This document shows, in pieces, positions 9,148-17,457 of a DNA stretch of 33,865 nucleotides (position 1 is the stretch's first letter; each line of letters starts with the position of its first letter). The position numbers were made by a program, and so were the translations under genes. Location: NCBI GenBank assembly GCA_026990815.1, contig JALXCS010000384.1:1-33865 (forward strand). The letters run 5' to 3'. Source of the stretch: Methylomonas sp. GTDB taxonomy: Bacteria; Pseudomonadota; Gammaproteobacteria; Methylococcales; Methylomonadaceae. Below the pieces are notes generated by a model that was given only the letters and a program-made list of their open reading frames with translations, did not search any database and was not told where the DNA came from.

Positions 9148-10641
9148 ATGGCTAAAATTACAGAATCACCGAACAATAAAATCATTTTCGTTAACCCTCC
9201 TTATGAACGCATTGCTGCTGGGTATGATTTTGTCCGGCATATTACCAATAGAGCACCATCTCTAGGCTTGCTTTATCTGGCGGCATCGGTGCGGAATCAT
9301 GGCTATCAAGCAGCTATAATCGAAAGTGATATTGAAAATCTAGATACTGGCCAGGTAGCAAAACACTTGATCGACGAAAAACCGGCTTTCATTGGAATAA
9401 CATTGTTTACTGTCGGTGTATGGCAAGCAGCACAAATTGCCCGAAAGGTTAAACAATGGCTGCCGGACACCATCATTATTGTTGGCGGCCCACATATCTC
9501 GTCTATGAGTATGGAAACCATGCAGCATTTTACTGAATTTGATATTGCCGTGGTACATGAAGGTGAGCATGTTTTGCCAGAATTATTACAACACCTGCGA
9601 TCAGGGGCTCCACTAGAAACAGTCAAGGGCATTATTTACCGTCATGATAGTGATCTTGAACGAACCCCACCTGCCCCATCCATAACTGATCTAGATGCCT
9701 TACCAATGCCAGCCTGGGATTTATTGCCCAATTTTCCTGATACTTATCTTCCAGCCATTTATGATTATCCCCAAGGCCCGGTTGCCACTCTGGTTGCTTC
9801 ACGCGGCTGTCCGTTTCTATGTAAATTTTGCGACACCTCAACTTTCGGAGCAAAAGTCCGGGCTAATTCACCAGAAATAGTTTTCAAGATGATGGAATAC
9901 CTTCATATTAATCATGGGATTCGGCACGTCCAGTTTGTTGACGACCTGTTTCTGGCCAGCAAAATCAGAACTCTGGCGCTTTGTGATCTGATAATTAAAA
10001 ACAAACTGAAAATAACCTGGAGCTGTACAGCGAGGGTTGATACGGTGAAACCGGATGTCGTCAAACGCATGAAACAGGCGGGTTGCTGGGAAATTAGTTT
10101 TGGTCTTGAAACCGGATCTAACGAATTATTAAAAAAAATGGATAAAGCCGCTCGTGTTGAAATTTCTGAACAAGCAGTTAAATGGACTGCCGAAGCCGGT
10201 ATACGTTGCAAGGGTTTATTTATGCTGGGCTATCCAGGCGAAACTACTGAAACCATACAACAAACAAAATCTTTTGCCCGGCGCATTCCAATGACCACAA
10301 TGAATCTGAGTAAATTTACACCTTACCCCGGTTCGCCTGTTTATCGAGAAATATACGGTACCAATATCAGGGATGATCATTGGGAGAAAATGAACGGCAT
10401 GAACTTTCTCTGGTCACCGGAAGGCATCAGTACCCAGGAACTGGACAAGGAATATCAGGCCATCCTGAAAAGCTTTTACAAACAACATCGGGTAATGCAC
10501 AAATATGTCGTTATGAGCATCACCAACCCCACTCACCTGATTCGCTTAAGCCGGTTTATCATGGGTTTTCTGAAAGCAAAACTGCAAAGCTACTTTAATG
10601 GCCGAAAAGGAATCCTGATTGAAGAAAAAAATCATTTATGA
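9148..10641 (+). CDS. B12-binding-domain radical SAM enzyme, substrate unknown
   Basis: A 497-residue protein. Residues about 10-150 form a cobalamin-binding-like Rossmann domain (IIFVNPPYE, then IIIVGGPHIS and VVHEGE). Residues about 205-430 form a radical SAM core with the cluster cysteines in CPFLCKFC (Cys221, Cys225, Cys228), GLETGS and the later strand motifs. The C-terminal 80 residues are basic and helical. This layout is shared by BchE-like enzymes and by hopanoid-tailoring enzymes HpnP, HpnR and HpnJ, but I see no diagnostic feature of any one of them, so I do not name it. The nearby hopanoid genes make a lipid-modifying role possible. It stands alone, 35 bases beyond the transposase relic start, with only a weak ribosome site (AAGATAAAG) before the ATG. 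Confidence 0.85.
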   Translation: MAKITESPNNKIIFVNPPYERIAAGYDFVRHITNRAPSLGLLYLAASVRNHGYQAAIIESDIENLDTGQVAKHLIDEKPAFIGITLFTVGVWQAAQIARKVKQWLPDTIIIVGGPHISSMSMETMQHFTEFDIAVVHEGEHVLPELLQHLRSGAPLETVKGIIYRHDSDLERTPPAPSITDLDALPMPAWDLLPNFPDTYLPAIYDYPQGPVATLVASRGCPFLCKFCDTSTFGAKVRANSPEIVFKMMEYLHINHGIRHVQFVDDLFLASKIRTLALCDLIIKNKLKITWSCTARVDTVKPDVVKRMKQAGCWEISFGLETGSNELLKKMDKAARVEISEQAVKWTAEAGIRCKGLFMLGYPGETTETIQQTKSFARRIPMTTMNLSKFTPYPGSPVYREIYGTNIRDDHWEKMNGMNFLWSPEGISTQELDKEYQAILKSFYKQHRVMHKYVVMSITNPTHLIRLSRFIMGFLKAKLQSYFNGRKGILIEEKNHL

Positions 10642-11058
10642 ATTTAATTTCATAAAATGCTGTAGTTCTCATAAGCCTCTCACAAAATAATTATCTTTAT
10701 CTCATCTTCTACTGATTTGCCTCACTGCCATTAAGATAAGAAAAAGCTCTTTCTCTCTTCGGAGGGGGGCTTAACTTAATGGTAGTGTGACCCATTTACC
10801 CCCAAGTAAATCTGCTCATTATTTTGACTCCCAAAAATAAATAAAAACCTCACTTCAACCACAAATAAAACATGACATTGATCAAAGTACAGACATATTT
10901 CGCTTTATAAAACCTTAAAAAGGGCTTAATCTGGCTAAAAAATAATCATTTTAATTTAAAGATTATTTAATAAAACTAGTGTATTTTTTAGTCAGAAGGC
11001 TTCATTTTTTAATTGAATCTCTTCAAAAATACAAAAACTAAAAACCAAGGGGATTGTC
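10642..11058 (+). other. Non-coding region upstream of the multihaem cytochrome gene
   Basis: No gene is visible in these 417 bases. The first half holds the 65-bp inverted-repeat element at 10723-10787. The second half is very AT-rich and presumably carries the promoter of the cytochrome gene. TTGATC near 10877 and TATAAA near 10907 are candidate boxes, but their spacing (about 21-22) is too long to be convincing. AAGGGG at about 11046-11051, seven bases before the ATG at 11059, is a good ribosome site. Confidence 0.6.
10723..10787. mobile_element. 65-bp inverted-repeat element, MITE-like or long hairpin
   Basis: The two ends, each read inward, are 18-mers starting CACTGCCATTAAG and CACTACCATTAAG, matching at 16 of 18 positions. 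The 29-nt centre contains a further hairpin capped by TTCG (stem from TTCTCTC to GAGGGGG around 10751-10768). From memory the tips resemble ends of some IS4-family elements. No clear target duplication is seen, and no T-run follows that would make it a textbook terminator. The inverted repeat is certain; its origin is inference. Confidence 0.5.
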
Positions 11059-13950
11059 ATGAAATGCAAATTCACCATTCAATGGCTGAGTAGATGGTTT
11101 ATTATCATCATTACCAGCCTGGTACTCAATCATTATGCACTGGCTGATGATGACGACGAGGACAAAGATGAACACTCAACAAGAATCATCATAAAAAGTG
11201 CAAAATACGATGCTGAAGAACATCGTCTCAAGGTAAAAACCAAATACAAAGGAAAAAAGCCCTATCAAGTTAAACTGCTTGATGAAGCTACGGGCGCTTT
11301 ATTATTCAGTAAGAAAACTAAAAAAGATTCTCTAAAAATAAAGATAAAAAATATTGAAAATGGCTCTGTTCCTTGCATTATTAAAGTACAAGTGGGAGAT
11401 ATCAGTCGCACGAAAAAGGTTAAACATGCCCCTGAAAATTGTAGCAGTCAATCAAGCGGGGGTAGCGCTGGTGACGAATCAGATAATAATGAAAATAATG
11501 GCATTACTAATGTCAAAATTGACGATGCCAAATATGAAGATGACCGTCTTACCGTAAAAGGCGAATTTAAAGGTGGGACGCCCCAGTTTATTAAATTGTT
11601 CGATGACAAAACTGGACAGTTGCTTTCAGAAAAAGAACCTGATGGCGATGAAAATAAATTCAAATTCAAACTTTATGGATTAACAACTGTACCGTGTCGA
11701 ATTAGGATACAGGCAGATCAAATTACTGCAATCAAAGAGGTTGAACATGCACCTGACGATTGCTCGGCAACAACTCCTACTCCCCCACCACCAACAACTG
11801 AAAATCAACCGCCTAGTTGTACCATCACAAGTCCAGCAAGTAACTCCGTCACTGTCAAACTGGGCGATTCAATCAATTTTTCTGGAACAGCCAGTGATCC
11901 AGATGGCGATCCAATCACTTTTGAATGGGATTTTAATGGCGGGGCTGATTCTCGTCCTTTGGTATTGAATCCGGGCAGTATAAAATTTGATGTCAACAAT
12001 GGTAGCTTTTTAGTCCATTTTATTGTAACGGATGACCAGGGAGCCCGTTGTACTGCAAGTATGACCGTTATCGTTGGAAATATTACACCGCCTCCAACGA
12101 CTGGCAATATGGTTCCACAACAACCGGCACCAGGTACTGCAGCCGCTGGTGATGGCAATCATGTGGTATTACCAGCCAATGACCTGGGTATGCACTGTGC
12201 AGATTTGGGCTCTTATCCTTTCAATATATTGCCGCCATTTAATACAGAAAACACCTATGTCATTAAAAAAGGTTCTGTTGGTGCAAATAAACCGCTCATT
12301 TTGGATGCCCGCGCAGTAACTGTGAAATATTCTGCCGCATCAAACCCCAATGATCCTGTTGGTCCTGATTCTATTAATTCGACCAGTCAAAATTTTCCAA
12401 TCGGTAGCAAATTGGCCGATGCTACCATCAGAAAATCAGATTTTTGGGATGAGTTTAAAAATAGTGGACAAAGTATTGCTTCCCTTTTGTTCCCCGGATT
12501 AAATCCGGTTTTTGATGAAGGTTTACTGACACTGGATAATGTGGACCAGGGACATGGTCGCTTTATGCCTGGAATTGCGAATCCTTACGTCGCTAATGAC
12601 CCACAAGAGTATAGCAAATTCGTTCCAGAATTCGGCTGGCATACCGCACAAGGTATTCCACTGACCAATGTGGATGATAAAGGTCGTTTGAATTCCTATC
12701 CACTGATGCGGGTCCAGGCATATGACAAGGCCAGTGGCCAGGTTGTTGCAACCACCGATGTTGTCGCTCCGGTTTCTGCCGAAGTAGATTGTCGGGATTG
12801 TCATACCGCTGGAAAAGTCGGCGCCAATCCAAATGCTCGCGACAAAGGTCCTGCATTTATTGCCCCTGCGTCAAGTGATCGACTGGATGTGGAATTGGCC
12901 GCCAAGAAAAACATCCTGATGTTGCATGACTTTAAACATGGAACAGATTTCATTGCACAAGACAAACCGGTATTATGTGCCGGGTGTCACCGTTCTAATG
13001 CACTTGCAACAGTGGGTGGACCAGCTGGAGATCCTGCAATCGATAGCATGTCAAATGTGATGCATGGTTTCCACGGTCGTTTGCAAACTGATACACAAGG
13101 AAATTTACTTCGTGATTTCAAAGGAGACCCAATTTTGATTGACCCGCAAAATTTAGCGGGAACAACATCGCTTATTCCTTTTGGCCCTGATGTACCAATG
13201 GAACAAAATTGTTTCCAATGTCACCCAGGGAAAATCACCCAATGTTTCCGTGGTGCAATGTTTACTGCCGGCCAGAAATGTGATTCTTGTCATGGTGACT
13301 TGTTAGCCATTGGGGGGGAATTCACAAGACAGGATGGAACGGTCCGTGAGCCGTGGGCAGATGAACCACAGTGTGAATCCTGTCATACGGGTATTGGCAG
13401 TGATCCGGTAGGCAATATTGCTTATCACGCCAACGATCCAGCTGCAGAACCATTACCTGGTAAAACTTCGAAGTTTGCTGTCAACGCTAATACTTTATAT
13501 CGCAATAGTCTGGATGGCCATGCAGATCTTGGGTGTGAGTCCTGTCACGGTAGTCCTCATGCCATTTGGCCAAACCGTAATCCAAATGCCAATGACAATG
13601 TCACTGCCATGCAGTTACAAGGGCATACGGGTACGATATTAGAGTGTACAACTTGTCATGAACCTAACAGCTTCCCTAACGGGACTCTTGATGGCCCTCA
13701 TGGCATGCATCCAGTCAACGATCCAAACTGGAATGATGAAGATGGCCATGGTCATTTTGCCGAGAACAGAGGAAATGGTGATCAATGTGCTGCTTGTCAT
13801 GGGGCCGATCATTTAGGAACACGACTGGCAAAAGTCCCAGTGGACCGGGTGTTAAAAGACCCTAAAGGCAAGGTGCTGACGACACTAAAAGCAGGCGATG
13901 AAGTTGCCTGTAACCTTTGTCATAGCCTCAGCAAGAGCTTTGACGATTAA
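11059..13950 (+). CDS. Secreted nine-haem c-type cytochrome with duplicated N-domain and PKD-like domain
   Basis: A 963-residue exported protein. A signal peptide ends near HYALA, followed by an acidic DDDDEDKDE stretch. Two homologous domains follow (about 42-135 and 151-235), each with an AKY..(E)..RL start and an APENC/APDDC end. Next come a proline linker, a PKD-like domain (about 248-345), and a large C-terminal region opening with NDLGMHC. Nine CXXCH haem-attachment motifs begin at residues 578, 640, 718, 741, 772, 826, 863, 910 and 951. Haem attachment implies periplasmic or surface location. The build suits a cell-surface electron-transfer or redox protein; surface multihaem cytochromes are known in methanotrophs. 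The substrate is unknown. A good AAGGGG ribosome site lies seven bases upstream, and a hairpin terminator follows 14 bases after the stop. Confidence 0.88.
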   Translation: MKCKFTIQWLSRWFIIIITSLVLNHYALADDDDEDKDEHSTRIIIKSAKYDAEEHRLKVKTKYKGKKPYQVKLLDEATGALLFSKKTKKDSLKIKIKNIENGSVPCIIKVQVGDISRTKKVKHAPENCSSQSSGGSAGDESDNNENNGITNVKIDDAKYEDDRLTVKGEFKGGTPQFIKLFDDKTGQLLSEKEPDGDENKFKFKLYGLTTVPCRIRIQADQITAIKEVEHAPDDCSATTPTPPPPTTENQPPSCTITSPASNSVTVKLGDSINFSGTASDPDGDPITFEWDFNGGADSRPLVLNPGSIKFDVNNGSFLVHFIVTDDQGARCTASMTVIVGNITPPPTTGNMVPQQPAPGTAAAGDGNHVVLPANDLGMHCADLGSYPFNILPPFNTENTYVIKKGSVGANKPLILDARAVTVKYSAASNPNDPVGPDSINSTSQNFPIGSKLADATIRKSDFWDEFKNSGQSIASLLFPGLNPVFDEGLLTLDNVDQGHGRFMPGIANPYVANDPQEYSKFVPEFGWHTAQGIPLTNVDDKGRLNSYPLMRVQAYDKASGQVVATTDVVAPVSAEVDCRDCHTAGKVGANPNARDKGPAFIAPASSDRLDVELAAKKNILMLHDFKHGTDFIAQDKPVLCAGCHRSNALATVGGPAGDPAIDSMSNVMHGFHGRLQTDTQGNLLRDFKGDPILIDPQNLAGTTSLIPFGPDVPMEQNCFQCHPGKITQCFRGAMFTAGQKCDSCHGDLLAIGGEFTRQDGTVREPWADEPQCESCHTGIGSDPVGNIAYHANDPAAEPLPGKTSKFAVNANTLYRNSLDGHADLGCESCHGSPHAIWPNRNPNANDNVTAMQLQGHTGTILECTTCHEPNSFPNGTLDGPHGMHPVNDPNWNDEDGHGHFAENRGNGDQCAACHGADHLGTRLAKVPVDRVLKDPKGKVLTTLKAGDEVACNLCHSLSKSFDD

Positions 13951-13964
13951 ATCTTGAGCATACA

Positions 13965-13988
13965 CCACCGGCTTTTACAAGCCGGTGG
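13965..13988 (+). terminator. Hairpin after the cytochrome gene
   Basis: A perfect 10-bp stem CCACCGGCTT / AAGCCGGTGG with loop TTAC starts 14 bases after the cytochrome stop. The following tract (CTTTAGGTT) is only moderately T-rich, so termination may be partial. Confidence 0.7.
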
Positions 13989-14107
13989 CTTTAGGTTATG
14001 GCTAAGAAAGCCGGCCATTTAATCAAAAGGCCATCTATAGCACACTAAAATTGTGAATTAATTCTTCTATACTCGCCATAAACTTTCTTTAAAAATGAGA
14101 GAAAAAT

Positions 14108-15766
14108 ATGTCTTCGAAATCAATAAAAAAAATACAGCTCAGTACTTTAGTAGTTTTAGCGATGAGCTCTATCGCATATGCACAGTCACCAATTGAATAT
14201 AATCCAGCAAATACATTTGAAACAGGCGGCCCAATGCCTAATTTTGTATCTTCTGAAGATATTAATAATGATGGTCATGTTGACTTGTTGGTCTCGACAG
14301 AAAGAAAACTTCATTTCTTAATGGGCGATGGCAATGGAGTCTTGGAAAAAAGGGCAACTATCAGGCTTAATGCTACCGGAACGGGAGCGGCATTAGGTGA
14401 TTTCGATGGTGATGGCAGTCTGGACATAGCGATATCCGTTACATCCACTCGAACAACAGAAGCATATTGGTATAACTACCAGACAGTTCAAACCACCGAT
14501 ATTTACTTGAATGATGGAGCAGTAGATCCAGCTTTTACTAAGCTAGTCAGTCTGCCCTATTACGGCGTTGACAGCAAATTTCAAGCTGAAGATTTTAATG
14601 GTGACGGTTTTGATGATTTAATGATAAATGGCCATATCATGCTCAGTCAGGGCGATGGAAACTTTCTGGAAAAAGATAGCATATTAATTACTGATTATTA
14701 CCAAAATAAGATATCAGGGACCTATATGGCCGATATTAATAATGACGGTAATATCGATATCGTCTATGCAGGTTTATCGGTCAACTATTGTGGTAATGGT
14801 GATGGTAGCTTTTTTGAGTGCTATGACTCACTCGTACCATCCGGTGGAATCGTTGCTGATTTTAATGGTGATGGATTAATGGATCAGATTACAACAAAAA
14901 TTGTCAGTTTCAAGCAAATTCCATATTCCGCCTATAGCGGCGGAGGCTGCGGTACGGTCGTCAGCTATAGTTATAGCGGAAGGAGGGGTAGTCGACATCG
15001 GGGAGGACGCGGCCGAATACGACGGACCCGTTGTTTTCCAAGTTATAAGGTTACCCGTTATCGTAGTGAACCTGAAACATCTCAAGTGCTGATCAGGTTA
15101 CAAAATACTGATGGCACATTCGAAGAAATGACTTCCCCAATTATCGATGGCGAAATTGTTCAGCTGGATACCATCGATATAGATGGAGATTCCCTAACAG
15201 ATGTTGCTTTGCGTCTGAAAAATCAATCCGGCATATCTGTATTCCGTGGTTTAGGTGGTGGTGAACTAACAGCATTGAAACCAGTTACTGGCGCACCTTC
15301 TGTATTGAATTTTGAAGATTTCAATGAAGATGGTTTGCCTGATATTATCTATGTTGGTCTTAGCATTCCTTCAAAACTGGATTCTGATGCCTGGGCTTTT
15401 TTACATTTACAATCTTCTTCGGCTAGTAATTCGACTGAGGGAACAAGTACGGGTACAACTTCCGCCCCCCCTGCACCACCAGCAACGCAAAACACGTCTA
15501 CTGTTACTAATCCGGGCTCATCAAGCAATTCCAATTTTCCTGCTCTCGATCCAAATGGTGAGACCATAGAATTAGCTGGCACAATTAGTGAGCTCTATAA
15601 TGATCATTTCATACTTGAAAACACTGCTATTTGGTATGACAATTCGGCTACTTTCAAGTATGAACCTGGTTTTGTTTTGGAAGTAGGACAATCCGCTCAG
15701 GTAGAAGCGAACCCGAATGTGGACGGATCAGGAACAGCAATTAAGGTGCAAATTGGGCCTTTATAA
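14108..15766 (+). CDS. Secreted FG-GAP/VCBS-repeat protein with C-terminal DUF5666-like domain
   Basis: A 552-residue exported protein with signal peptide ending at AYA|QS. Seven calcium-binding-type loops of the form DxNxDGxxD begin near residues 51, 98, 162, 209, 251, 357 and 404 (for example DFDGDGSLD and DFNGDGFDD). This indicates a beta-propeller like integrin alpha or VCBS proteins. Between loops five and six is an unusual Gly/Ser/Arg-rich insert (about 270-312, including RRGSRHRGGRGRIRRTR). A Ser/Thr/Pro-rich linker (about 435-480) leads to a small beta domain (about 485-552, GETIELAGTISELYNDHFIL) resembling DUF5666. Such proteins usually bind surfaces, glycans or partner proteins outside the cell. 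The position behind the multihaem cytochrome suggests a surface partnership, but a terminator lies between them, so it may be transcribed separately. Confidence 0.85.
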   Translation: MSSKSIKKIQLSTLVVLAMSSIAYAQSPIEYNPANTFETGGPMPNFVSSEDINNDGHVDLLVSTERKLHFLMGDGNGVLEKRATIRLNATGTGAALGDFDGDGSLDIAISVTSTRTTEAYWYNYQTVQTTDIYLNDGAVDPAFTKLVSLPYYGVDSKFQAEDFNGDGFDDLMINGHIMLSQGDGNFLEKDSILITDYYQNKISGTYMADINNDGNIDIVYAGLSVNYCGNGDGSFFECYDSLVPSGGIVADFNGDGLMDQITTKIVSFKQIPYSAYSGGGCGTVVSYSYSGRRGSRHRGGRGRIRRTRCFPSYKVTRYRSEPETSQVLIRLQNTDGTFEEMTSPIIDGEIVQLDTIDIDGDSLTDVALRLKNQSGISVFRGLGGGELTALKPVTGAPSVLNFEDFNEDGLPDIIYVGLSIPSKLDSDAWAFLHLQSSSASNSTEGTSTGTTSAPPAPPATQNTSTVTNPGSSSNSNFPALDPNGETIELAGTISELYNDHFILENTAIWYDNSATFKYEPGFVLEVGQSAQVEANPNVDGSGTAIKVQIGPL

Positions 15767-15791
15767 ATAATCAAAACATTAATGCACTTAC

Positions 15792-15987
15792 AGGTATGGC
15801 CATAGCCATTTTGCTGGAACCGAGGCATATAGTGATCCATGAGCCAATTTTCATCGAGCCGATCATTTTCGCTACTGATCGAGTGCTAAAAACCCTAACA
15901 GCAAGAGTGCTTATAACAATATTAAAAGTCGACGATGAGGTCTTCTGTTATCTTTGTCATAGTCTCAGTAACAGCTTTGATGATTAG
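15792..15987 (+). pseudogene. Decayed duplicate of the multihaem cytochrome 3' end
   Basis: The last codons read LCHSLSNSFDD followed by TAG, against LCHSLSKSFDD and TAA at the end of the intact cytochrome gene. Upstream, DRVLK and DDEVFCYLCH match DRVLK and GDEVACNLCH. In another frame YGHSHFAGTEAYSDP, a stop and FHRADHF match the GHGHFAENRGNGDQ to HGADHL part of the intact gene. The final 32 bases match at 27 positions. One haem motif (CYLCH) survives. Frame changes, stops and a deletion of about 20 nt show it is not functional. It is most likely the end of a former second cytochrome gene. Confidence 0.8.
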
Positions 15988-16092
15988 GTAGGTACGTTGT
16001 GGATTATGGGATTAAAACAAGGCTGTTATTCACATTGCCAACGTTAATCGTCACTAACCTGACAAATTTAACAACCTTTATAATCTATCAAG

Positions 16093-16132
16093 AAAAGCTG
16101 CCAAATACACAATTACGTATTTGGCAGCTTTT
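16093..16132. terminator. Strong bidirectional terminator
   Basis: A perfect 16-bp stem, AAAAGCTGCCAAATAC / GTATTTGGCAGCTTTT, with an 8-nt loop. It is followed by GTTTTTTA on the plus side and preceded by A-rich sequence on the other. It lies between the end of the plus-strand cytochrome relic and the end of the minus-strand GFA gene, so it can stop transcription from both sides. Confidence 0.85.
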
Positions 16133-16175
16133 GTTTTTTAACTTATGCCGTGATTTGGCTAAACAACAGTTGAAG

Positions 16176-16586
16176 CTAATCTTGCGGTGGCATTTCAGGG
16201 AATTTTGGTAAGCCTTCCGCCATAACATCCCAAGCAACCGAGTGACAGGTGAAAATATCCATTTGAGGCTCATAGTTTGACGGGTTCTCAAGAGAACCCG
16301 CCCGTATAGCCAGCATACCAGGCATTACTTCTGGCTTTCCAAACAGTTGTGAACCACAAGTTGGGCAAAATCCACGTTTAACTGTTTTCCCGCTACTACC
16401 CTTACTTTCAAAGTATTTAACTTCACCAGAAATAGAAACACTATCTTCCGGGAAAAACATGGCTGTTGCATAACCACTACCCGATGTTTTTTTACAATCG
16501 TTACAATGACAGTTTCCTGAAAATACCGGTGGAATAGTGCAAGTATATGAGACAGCACCGCAAAGACAATTTCCTGATAAAGACAT
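16176..16586 (-). CDS. GFA-family (CENP-V/formaldehyde-activating-like) zinc protein
   Basis: A 136-residue cytosolic protein with the family's zinc-binding cysteines: CLCGAVSY near the N-terminus, CHCNDCKKTSGSGYA, and CPTCGSQLF. The order and spacing match the GFA/Mss4-like fold, and the length is typical for the whole domain. The family was named for a glutathione-dependent formaldehyde-activating enzyme, but most small members have no proven reaction. In a one-carbon-metabolising cell a role in formaldehyde handling is tempting yet unproven. GGAGATTACAAT precedes the ATG as a good ribosome site. The gene stands alone, divergent from lemA, and ends at the terminator at 16093-16132. Confidence 0.93.
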   Translation of the reverse strand: MSLSGNCLCGAVSYTCTIPPVFSGNCHCNDCKKTSGSGYATAMFFPEDSVSISGEVKYFESKGSSGKTVKRGFCPTCGSQLFGKPEVMPGMLAIRAGSLENPSNYEPQMDIFTCHSVAWDVMAEGLPKFPEMPPQD

Positions 16587-16882
16587 ATTGTAATCTCCAA
16601 AAAAATAAAAAGGCTATAGAACAAGTCCCCTGATTATCAAAAACGATTCAAGAGATACTGGTACTTGCTTTTAAATAGAATGTTGAATTGTAACATAGGA
16701 TGAGCTTTTCATTTTACTTGAATGTTTTCAGCATCTTGAACCAATTGGATACTTCAACAGCATCCCCATAAAACTATTTTTTTTATAAATTTCAGTGAAC
16801 TATGCACTTGTTTTTTGGCAAGCTACTGGCAAAATAGCGCCTAGAATACCTTCCTAATATCAGGTCTTGAAGGAGATAAAAA

Positions 16883-17449
16883 ATGACTATTCTGCTCATC
16901 ATATCGGCTGTGACAGTTACCCTTATCATCATACTTGTCAAAATATTCAACACCTTAATTGACAAGAAAAATCAGGTTACAAATATTTTTTCCAGCACTG
17001 ATGTATTGTTAAAGAAACGTTACAATTTGATTCCTAACCTGGTTTCTTCGGTATCCAGATATATGGAACATGAAAAGGAAGTTTTACAAAAAATTACCGA
17101 ATTACGAAATCAGGCCAATAAACCCGATATTACGGATGATCAAAAAATTACCTTGGACAACGAACTATCTTCTGCATTAGGAAGCATCATGGTTGCGGTT
17201 GAAAATTACCCTGATCTTAAAGCCAATGAAAATTTCCTGCATTTGCAACACATATTAACGGAAATTGAAGCACAGATTTCAGCAGCTCGCCGTGCCTATA
17301 ACCAGGCAGTAACCAACTACAACAACGCCATCGAAATGATTCCAACTAATTTTATGGCTAGGTCCATGGGTTACACCCATAAAAAAGTTTTTGGTATCAA
17401 AGAATCCGAAAAACAAAACATTAATATTAAAGCATTGTTCAATCGGTAA
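16883..17449 (+). CDS. lemA: LemA family membrane-anchored protein
   Basis: A 188-residue protein with an N-terminal membrane helix (about 3-22) followed by the LemA helical bundle. It contains the conserved LLKKRYNLIPNLVSSVSRYM and the later SAARRAYNQAVTNYNNAI segment, ending in the family's short FGIKESEKQN tail. LemA proteins sit in the inner membrane with a helical domain exposed; their exact role is unknown. GAAGGAGAT lies seven bases upstream as a strong ribosome site. The DUF3137 gene begins eight bases after its stop, a pairing seen in many bacteria and implying a joint function. Confidence 0.95.
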   Translation: MTILLIISAVTVTLIIILVKIFNTLIDKKNQVTNIFSSTDVLLKKRYNLIPNLVSSVSRYMEHEKEVLQKITELRNQANKPDITDDQKITLDNELSSALGSIMVAVENYPDLKANENFLHLQHILTEIEAQISAARRAYNQAVTNYNNAIEMIPTNFMARSMGYTHKKVFGIKESEKQNINIKALFNR

Positions 17450-17457
17450 TTTCGACA

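Noticed and set aside
10870-10890. FNR or CRP site at TTGATCAAAG upstream of the cytochrome gene
   Set aside because: The two half-sites overlap instead of having the four-base gap of an FNR box, so it is probably chance.
15796-15987. A real 63-residue small protein
   Set aside because: The C-terminal half is a degraded copy of the cytochrome end and homology switches frame upstream, so a relic is the better reading.
15999-16211. Open frame of 70 codons on the plus strand
   Set aside because: It spans the strong terminator hairpin and the end of the opposite GFA gene, has no ribosome site and resembles nothing.
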